Source: Streptomyces xanthophaeus (GTDB lineage Bacteria > Actinomycetota > Actinomycetes > Streptomycetales > Streptomycetaceae). From it: 64,000 nt of DNA. The stretch is from contig NZ_JOFT01000009.1 in the NCBI RefSeq assembly GCF_000725805.1, positions 124,001 through 188,000 of the forward strand. The letters run 5' to 3'. Shown in pieces: positions 39,303 through 61,841 of the stretch (the first letter of the stretch is position 1; every line of letters starts with the position of its first letter). A program made the translations under genes and the position numbers. The notes under the pieces were generated by a model. The model saw only the letters and a program-made list of their open reading frames with translations. It had not been told where the DNA came from and searched no databases.

Positions 39303-41000
39303 ATGCCCGCTGGAGAACCAACGGGAGGCACCGTCCTCCGGAGAGCCCTCGCCGATCAGCGTCGCCGCGTCACCGGAGCCTCGCTCCTCGGCATGGCGCA
39401 CCAGGCGTGCGAAGCCCTCATCCCCGTCGTCATCGGTCTGGTCATCGACGAGGCGGTGGCGACCGGTTCCTCCGGCGCCCTGCTCCGCTGGCTGCTGGTG
39501 CTCGCCGCCCTCTTCTTCATCCTGTCCAACTGCTACCGCAATTCGGCACGCCTCGCGGAAGGCGCCGGCGAGAGCGCCGCGCACCGGATCCGCAAGGACC
39601 TCGCCGCCCGGGTGCTCGACCCGCGGGGCGGCGCCGACAGCGGCCGGCTGCCCGGCGCGCTGACGTCCGTCGCGACCGGCGACGCCCGCCGCGTCGGCTC
39701 GGTCGCCTCCGCGCTGCCGTACACGCTGTCCGCGATCACCGGTCTGGCGATCAGTGCGGTCGCCCTGCTGCGGATCTCCGTACCGCTCGGCCTGCTCGTC
39801 CTGCTCGGCGTACCGCCGCTGCTGTGGATCGGCCACCGCATCAGCCGCCCGCTGGAACGGCGCAGCGAGGCCGAACAGGAGCACGCCGCCCACGCGTCGG
39901 GCGTCGCCGCCGACCTGGTCGCCGGCCTGCGCGTGCTCAAGGGCATCGGCGCCGAGGCCACGGCAGTCTCCCGCTACCGCGAGACCAGCCGCAGCTCGCT
40001 GGCCTCCGCCCTGCGGGCGGCCACCAGCCGCGCCTGGCACGACGGTGCGATCCTCGCCCTGACCGGCATCTTCATCGCGGCCATCGGACTCGTCGGCGCC
40101 CATCTCGCGATGAGCGGCGACATCACCGTCGGTGAGCTGGTCGCGGCCGTCGCCCTCGCCCAGTACCTCCTCGGCCCCTTCCAGCTCCTCACCTACGTCA
40201 ACGGCGAGTTCGCCCAGGGCCGCGCCTCGGCCGACCGGATCGCCGAGGTCCTCGCCTCGCCGCCCGCCGTCGCGGCCGGCACGGCCACGCTGCCCGACAC
40301 CGTCGCCGGGGGGCTGCGCCTGCGCGGTGTCACCCAGGGGGTGCTCCGCGGCATCGACCTCGACATCGCGCCCGGCACCCTCGTCGGTGTCGTCACCCGC
40401 GACGCGGCCGCCGCGAACGACCTGCTGCTCTGCCTGGGCCACGAACTCGACCCGGCCGAGGGGACCGTCGAGCTCGACGGCGTACCGCTGGCCGACCTCG
40501 GCCCCGAGGACGCCCGCCGCGCGATCCTGGTCGCCCACCACGACGCGGACCTCTTCGAGGACAGCCTGCTCGCCAACGTGCGCGCAGCGACGGACGCCAC
40601 GGCGGCGGACGTGGCACCGGCCCTGGCCGCCGCCACGGCCGACGACGTCGCCCAGGCCCTGCCCGAGGGCGTCGACACCGTCCTCACCGAGCGCGGCCGC
40701 TCCCTCTCCGGCGGCCAGCGCCAGCGCGTGGCCCTCGCGCGCGCCCTGGCCGCGGACCCGCCGGTCCTCGTCGTCCACGACCCGACCACCGCCGTCGACA
40801 CCGTCACCGAGGCCCGGATCGCCACCCGCCTGCGGGACCTGCGCCGGGGCCGCACCACGGTGCTCGTCACCACCAGCCCCGCGCTGCTCGCCGGAACCGA
40901 TGTCGTGATCATGCTCGACGACGGCCGGGTGGCCGCCGAGGGCAGCCACCCGGAGCTGGTCGCCGCCCACGAGACCTACCGCTCGGCGGTGCTGGCATGA
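39303..41000 (+). CDS. ABC exporter subunit with degenerate Walker A and B
   Basis: A 565-aa half-transporter: six TM helices (about 25-310), then an NBD. Walker A is lost (VTRDAAAANDLLL replaces GxxGxGKST), Walker B lacks the catalytic Glu (LVVHDPTTAVD), and no H-loop His is seen. The signature LSGGQRQRVALARALA is intact. This is the degenerate partner of a heterodimeric exporter. ATG 39303 is favoured over GTG 39291 since GGAGG sits 6 nt before it. Likely role: siderophore secretion (inferred from iron box 5 and position). Confidence 0.88.
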   Translation: MPAGEPTGGTVLRRALADQRRRVTGASLLGMAHQACEALIPVVIGLVIDEAVATGSSGALLRWLLVLAALFFILSNCYRNSARLAEGAGESAAHRIRKDLAARVLDPRGGADSGRLPGALTSVATGDARRVGSVASALPYTLSAITGLAISAVALLRISVPLGLLVLLGVPPLLWIGHRISRPLERRSEAEQEHAAHASGVAADLVAGLRVLKGIGAEATAVSRYRETSRSSLASALRAATSRAWHDGAILALTGIFIAAIGLVGAHLAMSGDITVGELVAAVALAQYLLGPFQLLTYVNGEFAQGRASADRIAEVLASPPAVAAGTATLPDTVAGGLRLRGVTQGVLRGIDLDIAPGTLVGVVTRDAAAANDLLLCLGHELDPAEGTVELDGVPLADLGPEDARRAILVAHHDADLFEDSLLANVRAATDATAADVAPALAAATADDVAQALPEGVDTVLTERGRSLSGGQRQRVALARALAADPPVLVVHDPTTAVDTVTEARIATRLRDLRRGRTTVLVTTSPALLAGTDVVIMLDDGRVAAEGSHPELVAAHETYRSAVLA

Positions 41001-42853
41001 CGGCCACCCAGGACCGGGACCCACAACCGCTCGACCGAGACGCGAAGGACGAAGGACCGACGATGAGCGGACCCGACACACCCGAACGCGAGCTCCTGCC
41101 CACCGCCACCGGTGCCCGGACCTTCGCCGTCGTGCGCGAACTGCTGCGCCGGCACCGGCTGCTGTCCTTCGCCGCGGTGTCCGTCCTCGTCCTCGGCACG
41201 GGCATCGGGCTGCTCACCGCGCCGCTGCTCGGCTGGATCGTGGACCTCGTCATCGACAAGCGCGGCGAGTCCGCGCTGACCGTGCCGATGATCCTCCTCC
41301 TGGCCGTCGCCGTCGCCCGCGGGATCGCGACCGCCATCGGCAAGTCCCTGGTGGCCAGGCTCGGCGAGACGGTCCTCGCCGAGCTGCGCGAACGCTTCAT
41401 CGCGCGGGCGCTGCGGCTGCCGCTGGAACGCGTCGAGAAGGCCGGTTCCGGCGACCTGACCTCGCGCGTGACCGGCGACGTCACCCTGATCGCCAGGGCG
41501 GTGCGCCAGGCCCTGCCCGAGTTCGCCGGCGCCTTCCTCACCATCGTTCTGACGCTGGTGGGCCTCACCGTCCTCGACTGGCGCTTCCTGGCCGCCGTCC
41601 TGCTGGCCGTCCCCGTGCACATCCTCACGGTCCGCTGGTACATCCCGCGCGCCGCGAGCATCTACGCCGCACACCGGGTGGCGACCGGAGCGCTCCAGCA
41701 CCAGCTGCTCGACAGCGTCGGCGGCGTCCGCACCGTGCGGGCGTTCCGGCTGGGCGGGCGCCACGAAGAGCTGGTCGAGCAGCGGTCGCAGACCGCCGTC
41801 GACCTCGCGGCGCGCGGCATGCGCCTGGTCTCGGGCTTCTTCTCCCGCCTGAACATCGCCGAGTTCATCGGCATGACGGCGATCCTCGTCACCGGCTTCT
41901 TCCTCGTCGACAACGGCTCCGTGAGCATCGGTACGGCCACCGCGGCCGCGCTCTACTTCCACGGCCTGTTCAACCCGATCAACGCCGCGCTGTTCCTCAT
42001 CGACGACGCCCAGTCCGCCGGGGCGAGCCTCGCCCGCCTCGTCGGCGTCTCCAGCCTCCCCGCCGAGCGGGAGCCCGACGTCCGGGCCGCCGCACCGGTC
42101 GACGGCTCGGTCAAGGTGTCCGGCCTCAGCCACGCGTACGTGGACGGCCACCCGGTGCTCAGCGAGGTCGACCTGGTGGTCGCGGACGGCGAACGCGTCG
42201 CCCTGGTCGGCGCCAGCGGCGCCGGGAAGACCACCCTCGCCAAGCTGATCGCGGGCGTCCACGACCCGGAGACCGGCGCGATCTCCCTGGGCGGGGTCGA
42301 CTCCCGCGAGCTGGGCCCCTCCGGGATCCGGCAGGCGGTCACCCTGATCAGCCAGGAGGTCCACGTCTTCGCGGGCCCGCTCGCCGAGGACCTGCGGCTG
42401 GCCCGCCCCGGGGCGACGGACGAGGAACTGCGCACCGCACTGGCCCGCGTCGACGCCCTCGAATGGGTCGACGCGCTGCCCGACGGGCTGGCCACGGTCG
42501 TGGGCGAGGGCGGCCACCGGCTCACGGTGACCCAGGCCCAGCACCTCGCGCTCGCACGCCTCGTCCTCACGGACCCGCCCATCGCGATCCTGGACGAGGC
42601 CACCGCCGACGCGGGCAGCGCCGGCGCCCGCGTGCTGGAAACCGCCGCGCTGCGCGCCCTGGAGGGCCGTACGGGCCTGATGGTCGCCCACCGGCTCCCC
42701 CAGGCGGCGACCGCGGACCGCGTCGTCGTCCTGGACCGGGGACGCGTCGTCGAGACGGGCACCCACGCGGAACTCGTCGCGGCGGGCGGCCGTTACGCCG
42801 AGCTCTGGTCGGCGTGGTCCGACAGCCGCCGCGAACCTGCGGTCCAGGCCTGA
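40997..42853 (+). CDS. ABC exporter subunit with intact Walker motifs, degenerate signature
   Basis: A 618-aa half-transporter: TM domain about 45-330, NBD about 360-600. Walker A VGASGAGKTTLAKLIAG and Walker B PIAILDEATAD are intact, H-loop VAHRL is intact, but the signature reads LTVTQ instead of LSGGQ. This complements the previous subunit: one composite ATP site is fully canonical and the other doubly degenerate. ATG 40997 overlaps the upstream stop (ATGA); ATG 41063 is an alternative. Terminated at 42876-42913. Confidence 0.9.
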   Translation: MTATQDRDPQPLDRDAKDEGPTMSGPDTPERELLPTATGARTFAVVRELLRRHRLLSFAAVSVLVLGTGIGLLTAPLLGWIVDLVIDKRGESALTVPMILLLAVAVARGIATAIGKSLVARLGETVLAELRERFIARALRLPLERVEKAGSGDLTSRVTGDVTLIARAVRQALPEFAGAFLTIVLTLVGLTVLDWRFLAAVLLAVPVHILTVRWYIPRAASIYAAHRVATGALQHQLLDSVGGVRTVRAFRLGGRHEELVEQRSQTAVDLAARGMRLVSGFFSRLNIAEFIGMTAILVTGFFLVDNGSVSIGTATAAALYFHGLFNPINAALFLIDDAQSAGASLARLVGVSSLPAEREPDVRAAAPVDGSVKVSGLSHAYVDGHPVLSEVDLVVADGERVALVGASGAGKTTLAKLIAGVHDPETGAISLGGVDSRELGPSGIRQAVTLISQEVHVFAGPLAEDLRLARPGATDEELRTALARVDALEWVDALPDGLATVVGEGGHRLTVTQAQHLALARLVLTDPPIAILDEATADAGSAGARVLETAALRALEGRTGLMVAHRLPQAATADRVVVLDRGRVVETGTHAELVAAGGRYAELWSAWSDSRREPAVQA

Positions 42854-42875
42854 CCGGTCCCCCTCCGCCCAGCAC

Positions 42876-42913
42876 GAAGGCTCCCGCCCCGGCGTTCCGG
42901 GACGGGAGCCTTC
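42876..42913 (+). terminator. Exporter operon terminator
   Basis: A 17-bp stem with one mismatch (42876-42892 with 42897-42913), 4-nt loop CGTT, 22 bp after the stop. Confidence 0.82.
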
Positions 42914-43196
42914 TGCCGTGTCCGGGCTCCGCGGGTTCGGCTGCGCCGGGTTCAGCCGTGTGGTGGTGCCCCACCTGCGGCGCCGCTGCACGGGACCCCG
43001 CGCCTCAAGTGCCGGCGGGGCTTGATCGAGCCCTGTCGGGGTGTGGGGCGGTGCCCCGCCGGAGGACCTCCTCGGCTCGCGCACTCGGCCCCCGCTACGG
43101 AAGCGGAGCCCGGGTTGCGCGCTCGTCCTGCGGGGGCCCTCCGCCGTGTCCCCACCCCACGGCACGTGAGGGGGGTGGAGCCGGCCCGGAAACGCG
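42914..43196. other. Non-coding GC-rich spacer between convergent operons
   Basis: No open frame here has an RBS or family resemblance. Short GC-rich inverted repeats occur. I see no RNA gene or mobile element. Confidence 0.5.
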
Positions 43197-43234
43197 GACG
43201 CCGCCCGTGGAGGGAGTGCTCCACAGGCGGCGTC
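43197..43234 (-). terminator. NRPS/mbtH operon terminator
   Basis: A 16-bp stem with one mismatch (43197-43212 with 43219-43234), 6-nt loop, 15 bp past the MbtH stop on the minus strand. Confidence 0.82.
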
Positions 43235-43249
43235 AGGGGCCGTTGCCGG

Positions 43250-43455
43250 TCAGCCCTGCTGGGCGACCAGGCTCGCCGGGCGCAGGTCCGTCCAGTTCTG
43301 CTCGACGTACGTGAGGCACGCCTCGCGCGTGTCCTCGCCGAAGGCGGTCCGCCAGCCAGCGGGGACCTCCGCGAAGGACGGCCACAGCGAGTGCTGCTTC
43401 TCGTCGTTGACCAGGACAAGGAAGCGACCCTGCGGGTCCTCGAACGGGTTGGTGG

Positions 43456-43459
<4 letters not shown>
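43250..43459 (-). CDS. MbtH-like NRPS chaperone
   Basis: A 69-aa protein: [50 protein letters not shown]. The conserved NPFED, SLWP and WTDLRP motifs mark MbtH proteins, which bind and activate A domains. Overlaps the NRPS stop by 4 bp, ensuring matched expression. Confidence 0.97.
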
Positions 43460-57708
<14,249 letters not shown>

Positions 57709-57780
57709 CGTCGAATGGGCCTTTCCCTGGTGGTGCGTCGGTGAGGTGTGTCCCGGCCGGCCGGACGGGGGCGCAGCGGG

Positions 57781-57816
57781 CCCGCCCGTCCGCGACGGGG
57801 TCGGCGGACGGGCGGG
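57781..57816 (-). terminator. Intra-operon hairpin between lipoprotein and NRPS
   Basis: A perfect 13-bp stem (57781-57793 with 57804-57816), 10-nt loop, 33 bp after the lipoprotein stop and 73 bp before the NRPS start on the minus strand. No iron box is seen between. Probably a partial terminator or mRNA stabiliser. Confidence 0.7.
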
Positions 57817-57848
57817 TTGCCGGCAGGCCGGCGGTTACGCGGTGGCCG

Positions 57849-58898
57849 CTACTTGATGGCCGCGACCAGCGGCTCGACCTGGTCGATGGCGTACGGGATC
57901 GACAGGACGGTGTTGAAGGAGAACGCGGCGCCGATGTCCGGGTTCTGGTAGGGCACGAACAGGTCGCGCTTCTCCTGGTGGACCTTCAGCTTGCTGTAGA
58001 GCGCCTCGGCCTTGATGCGGTCGTTGGCCTCGGTGCTGGAGGTGACCCACACCAGGCGGTCGACGTCGAGGACGTCGAGCTTCTCGGCGCTCAGCTCGGC
58101 GACGTTGAAGCCGGGCTTGGCCAGGGTGTCGATCTCGGGCTTCAGCTTGAAGCCGAGCTCGGAGAAGAAGATCGCCTTGGGGTCGGTCTTCGTGAACGCC
58201 GAGTACTTGCCGGCCTCGAAGCTGTCGGCGACGGCGATGGTCTTCTGCTGGAAGTCGGGGTGCTTCTCGCGGACGGCCTTGAAGCGGGCGTCGATGTCGG
58301 AGATCAGCTTCTCGGTCTCCGCGTCCTTGCCGAGGGACTTGCCGATCTGCCGGGTCATCACCTGCCAGGAGGCGCCGTAGTCGGGCAGGTCCTTGGGCTG
58401 CGCGACGACCTTGGCGATCTTCGACAGGGTGTCGTACTGCTCCTTCTTCATGCCCGAGTACTGGGCGATGATCAGGTCCGGCTTCAGGGCCGCGATCTTC
58501 TCGACGTTGTACTCGTCACGCTCACCGACGATGGTGGGCTTGGTGTCGCCCCACTTGTCCTTCGCCCACGGCCACTTGCCGTACGGGTCCTCCTTGAACC
58601 AGTCCACCGCGCCGACCGGCTTGATGCCGAGGGCGAGGACCGCGTCCTGGTCCGACAGACCGAGGGTGACGACCTTCGTCGGCGCCTTGTCGATCGTCGT
58701 GCTGCCGTACTTGTGGTCGACCGTCACCGGGAAGGCGGCGGACTTGGCGTCGGCCCCGGCCGAGGGGGTGGCCTCGGTCTCCTTCTTCTCGGAGCCGCCG
58801 CCACAGGCGGCGAGGGCGAGCGCTGCGGCGGCGGCGACTGCCACGCGGGGGATGCTTCTGCCGAACCGCGTCAGCGCGGGGCGTGTACCAGTGGACAC
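57849..58898 (-). CDS. Ferric-siderophore-binding lipoprotein (FecB-like)
   Basis: A 349-aa substrate-binding protein. Signal VAVAAAAALALAACGGG with lipobox LAAC, then two lobes joined by a long helix: TKVVTLGLSDQDAVLALGIK, and later VLSIPYAIDQVEPLVAAI. Class III (siderophore/B12) binding-protein layout. GTG 58898 has AAAGGA 7 nt upstream; GTG 58913 is an alternative. Lies between the hydroxylase and NRPS genes, so it is made under iron box 6. Partners the permease/ATPase operon at 35941-39028. Confidence 0.95.
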   Translation of the reverse strand: MSTGTRPALTRFGRSIPRVAVAAAAALALAACGGGSEKKETEATPSAGADAKSAAFPVTVDHKYGSTTIDKAPTKVVTLGLSDQDAVLALGIKPVGAVDWFKEDPYGKWPWAKDKWGDTKPTIVGERDEYNVEKIAALKPDLIIAQYSGMKKEQYDTLSKIAKVVAQPKDLPDYGASWQVMTRQIGKSLGKDAETEKLISDIDARFKAVREKHPDFQQKTIAVADSFEAGKYSAFTKTDPKAIFFSELGFKLKPEIDTLAKPGFNVAELSAEKLDVLDVDRLVWVTSSTEANDRIKAEALYSKLKVHQEKRDLFVPYQNPDIGAAFSFNTVLSIPYAIDQVEPLVAAIK

Positions 58899-59044
58899 GG
58901 ATGTTCCTTTCACGGGGGTTTCACGGTGCTTTGCCCGGACCGCCGTTCAGGACGGCGCTGCCGGCGGGCCGGGCGGGTGGGACGGTACGGGGCGGTGACC
59001 CCGGGGGTGAGGCCATACGGGGGTGAAGGCCTCGGTGGTGGAGG

Positions 59045-60397
59045 TCAGTGGGTGGAGGGGATCCCGTCCGCGACCGGGCGGAGCTCGTCCGACGCGCCCC
59101 GGAGGTCGCGGTCGAGGATCGAGTCCAGGATCTCGCCGACCCGGATCGCGGTGTTCGACAGCAGCGAGGACGTGATGCCGTGGGTGTGCTCGGTGCCGCC
59201 CTGGAGGTAGATGCCGCAGCGCAGCGCCTCGTCGGTGGCGATCCGGTAGTCGCGCTCGACGCGCACCCGGCCCCTCTCGTCGCGGTGGACGCGCTCGGCG
59301 ACCTCGCCGAGGAGCCCGAGGGCGTCGGCCTGCCGGTAGCCGGTGGCGCAGACGACCACGTCGGCGTCCAGCGGCGCCTCCTCGCCGGTGACCAGGGACT
59401 TGATGGTGGCGCGGACGCCGTCCTCGGTCTCCTCGACGCCCATGAGGCGCGAGACGTTCAGGAAGCGCAGCCGCTCGTTGCCGAGGACCTTCTCCTGGTA
59501 CGCCTGGCGGTACAGGTCGTCGATGAGGTCGATGTCCACCACGGAGTAGTTGGTGTTGCCGTGGTAGTCCATCAGCTTCTGCTTGATGTCGTCCGGGGCC
59601 GTGTAGTACTCGTCGACGGCCTGCGGGTCGAAGATGCGGTTGGCGAAGCTGCTGTCGTCCGCGGGGCTGTAGCCGTAGCGGGAGAAGACGGCGCAGATCT
59701 CGGCCTGGGGGAAACGGCGGTGCAGGTAGGCCACGTTCTCCGCGGCGCTCTGGCCGGCGCCGACGACGACGAAGCGCGAGGGGTCGGCGCCCTCCAGGCC
59801 CTCCACCTTCGCCAGCAGGTCGGAGTTGTGCCACACGCGGTCGGTGCGCTCGGCGCCCTCGGGCATGACCGGGCGCAGGCCGGTGCCGATGACGAGGTTG
59901 CGGGCGCGGTGGGTGACCACCTCGTCGCCGGAACGGGCCGTCACGTCGAGGTACTCCACGACGCCGTCGCGCACGACCGGCTCGACCGCTATGACCTGGT
60001 GGCCGTAGGAGACCATGTCGTCGACCTTGGCCGCGGCCCACTCGAAGTACTCGTGGAACTCGATCCGCAGCGGGAAGAGGTTCTTGTGGTTGACGAAGTC
60101 GATCAGGCGGCCCTTGCTCTGCAGGAAGCGGAGGAAGGTGTACTCGCTGCTCGGGTTCCGGAGCGTCACCAGGTCCTTGAGGAAGGAGACCTGCATGGTC
60201 GCGTCGTCGATGAGCATGCCGCGGTGCCAGCCGAAGCGGGGCTGCTGCTCGAAGAAGTGAGCGGTGACGGCCTCTTGCCTTCCGACGCGCGCATTGTGCT
60301 CGCTCAGCGCGATCGCCATGGCCACGTTCGACGGCCCGAAGCCGATACCGATCAGATCGTGGATCAGTGGTGCGTCGCCAGGAAGAGCCTGAGACAT
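59045..60397 (-). CDS. L-ornithine N5-monooxygenase
   Basis: A 450-aa flavin N-hydroxylase of the SidA/PvdA/CchB family. FAD motif GIGFGPSNVAMAIALSEHN, substrate region MQVSFLKDLVTLRNPSSEYT, NADPH motif VVVGAGQSAAENVAYLHRRF, and VVCATGYR near the C terminus. Hydroxylates the side-chain N of ornithine, giving the hydroxamate precursor. Ornithine rather than lysine is favoured by NRPS code A3 and the local arg genes. ATG 60397 has RBS GGGAG. First gene of the biosynthetic operon under iron box 6. Confidence 0.95.
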   Translation of the reverse strand: MSQALPGDAPLIHDLIGIGFGPSNVAMAIALSEHNARVGRQEAVTAHFFEQQPRFGWHRGMLIDDATMQVSFLKDLVTLRNPSSEYTFLRFLQSKGRLIDFVNHKNLFPLRIEFHEYFEWAAAKVDDMVSYGHQVIAVEPVVRDGVVEYLDVTARSGDEVVTHRARNLVIGTGLRPVMPEGAERTDRVWHNSDLLAKVEGLEGADPSRFVVVGAGQSAAENVAYLHRRFPQAEICAVFSRYGYSPADDSSFANRIFDPQAVDEYYTAPDDIKQKLMDYHGNTNYSVVDIDLIDDLYRQAYQEKVLGNERLRFLNVSRLMGVEETEDGVRATIKSLVTGEEAPLDADVVVCATGYRQADALGLLGEVAERVHRDERGRVRVERDYRIATDEALRCGIYLQGGTEHTHGITSSLLSNTAIRVGEILDSILDRDLRGASDELRPVADGIPSTH

Positions 60398-60497
60398 GTC
60401 ACTCCCATCGTGCGGGACAGCCGCCTGCCAGGGGTCCGGGCAAGCGAGGGGGGAAACGGAAGTCCAGGCACACCGGTGACCGGCAGCCGAGCGGAAC

Positions 60498-60516
60498 TTA
60501 GGTAAAGCTAACCTGA
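60498..60516. promoter_or_regulatory. Iron box 6 (biosynthetic operon)
   Basis: TTAGGTAAAGCTAACCTGA matches 16 of 19 consensus bases; 101 bp upstream of the minus-strand hydroxylase start. Confidence 0.85.
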
Positions 60517-60600
60517 TCTGGCCACCCTGTCGACGGGGCAAAACGGACAACTGGTCGATCATCCGGTCAACCAGGCCCAGAATTACGGCCCGTTGCACCC

Positions 60601-60619
60601 TTAGGTAAGCCTTGCTTTA
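60601..60619. promoter_or_regulatory. Iron box 7 (formyltransferase)
   Basis: TTAGGTAAGCCTTGCTTTA matches 13 of 19 consensus bases, the weakest of the set; 39 bp before the formyltransferase start. Confidence 0.62.
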
Positions 60620-60657
60620 CTTGTCCTGGTCAGTCGCTCTTCTGAGGAGGAACCCCT

Positions 60658-61605
60658 ATGCGGGTCGTCATGTTCGGTTATCAGACCTGGGGCCATCGCA
60701 CCCTGCAGGCTCTCCTGGACTCCGAGCACGACGTGGTGATGGTCGTGACCCACCCCAAGAGCGACCACGCCTACGAGAAGATCTGGAGCGATTCGGTCGC
60801 CGACCTCGCCGAGGAACACGGCGTCCCGGTCGTCATCCGCAACCGGCCCGACGACGAAGAGCTGTTCCAGCTCCTCAAGGAAGCCGACCCGGACATCCTC
60901 GTCGCCAACAACTGGCGCACCTGGATCCCCCCGCGCATCTACACGCTGCCCCAGTACGGCACGCTGAACGTGCACGACTCCCTGCTCCCCAAGTACGCGG
61001 GCTTCTCCCCGCTGATCTGGGCCCTCATCAACGGTGAGAAGGAAGTCGGCGTCACCGCCCACATGATGGACGAGGTGCTCGACGCCGGCGACATCGTCCT
61101 GCAGCAGGCGGTCGCCGTCGGTCCGACCGACACCACCACCGACCTGTTCCACAAGACCGTGGACCTCATCGGCCCCGTCACCATCGGCGCGCTCGACCTC
61201 ATCGCCTCCGGGCAGACCGAGTTCACCAAGCAGGACCGCTCCCAGGCCAGCTTCTTCCACAAGCGGGCCGAGGAGGACATCCGCGTCGACTGGACGTGGC
61301 CCGCCGAGGACCTGGAGCGCCTGGTCCGCGCCCAGTGCGCCCCGTACCCGAGCGCCTTCGCCTTCCACAAGGGCAAGCGCCTGGAGATCGTGACGGCCGT
61401 CGTCTCCGAGGGCCGCTACGGCGGCACCCCCGGCCGCATCTTCTACCGCGAGGGCGAGGGCGTGGTCATCGTCGCCGGTGCCGACGCCCGCACCGGCCGC
61501 AACCACGGCCTGGCCATCACCCGCGTACGGACCGAGGACGGCCGGGAGCTGCCCGCGTCCGAGTACTTCACCTCCATGGGCGGGTACCTGACGAGCCGTC
61601 CCTGA
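60658..61605 (+). CDS. N5-hydroxyornithine N-formyltransferase (CchA-like)
   Basis: A 315-aa protein with a methionyl-tRNA-formyltransferase fold. Catalytic residues Asn104, His106 (NVHDSLLP) and Asp145 (DAGDIVLQ) are present, and the C-terminal OB-like domain is kept. It uses N10-formyltetrahydrofolate. Position and partners indicate formylation of N5-hydroxyornithine, as with CchA in the coelichelin pathway. ATG 60658 has a perfect GAGGAGG RBS. Divergent from the hydroxylase. Confidence 0.93.
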   Translation: MRVVMFGYQTWGHRTLQALLDSEHDVVMVVTHPKSDHAYEKIWSDSVADLAEEHGVPVVIRNRPDDEELFQLLKEADPDILVANNWRTWIPPRIYTLPQYGTLNVHDSLLPKYAGFSPLIWALINGEKEVGVTAHMMDEVLDAGDIVLQQAVAVGPTDTTTDLFHKTVDLIGPVTIGALDLIASGQTEFTKQDRSQASFFHKRAEEDIRVDWTWPAEDLERLVRAQCAPYPSAFAFHKGKRLEIVTAVVSEGRYGGTPGRIFYREGEGVVIVAGADARTGRNHGLAITRVRTEDGRELPASEYFTSMGGYLTSRP

Positions 61606-61636
61606 CACCGCGGCGGCCACGGCCGCCCGCCGGACC

Positions 61637-61680
61637 GCCGGTCCGCCTGCCCCGGACGGTCCCCGGGCAGGCGGACCGGC
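61637..61680 (+). terminator. Formyltransferase terminator
   Basis: A 16-bp stem (61637-61652 with 61665-61680), 12-nt loop, 32 bp past the stop. Right boundary of the siderophore island. Confidence 0.82.
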
Positions 61681-61841
61681 CTGCTGACCGCGTGCGGACC
61701 GGCCTGCTTCACCGCCTCGGACCTTCTGCGAGCCCGACCCGTGCCACGGGCCGGGCCCCTCGGCATGCGCGCGCGCCGGGCGCCGGTGAGAGCCCCGTAC
61801 ACTCCTCACTTCGCCCCCACGACACGACAGGCCGCTCCGCC

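Noticed and set aside
42914..43196. Possible degraded gene or small RNA between the exporter and mbtH
   Set aside because: No conserved motif, no continuous codon bias, and no promoter-like element; treated as spacer.
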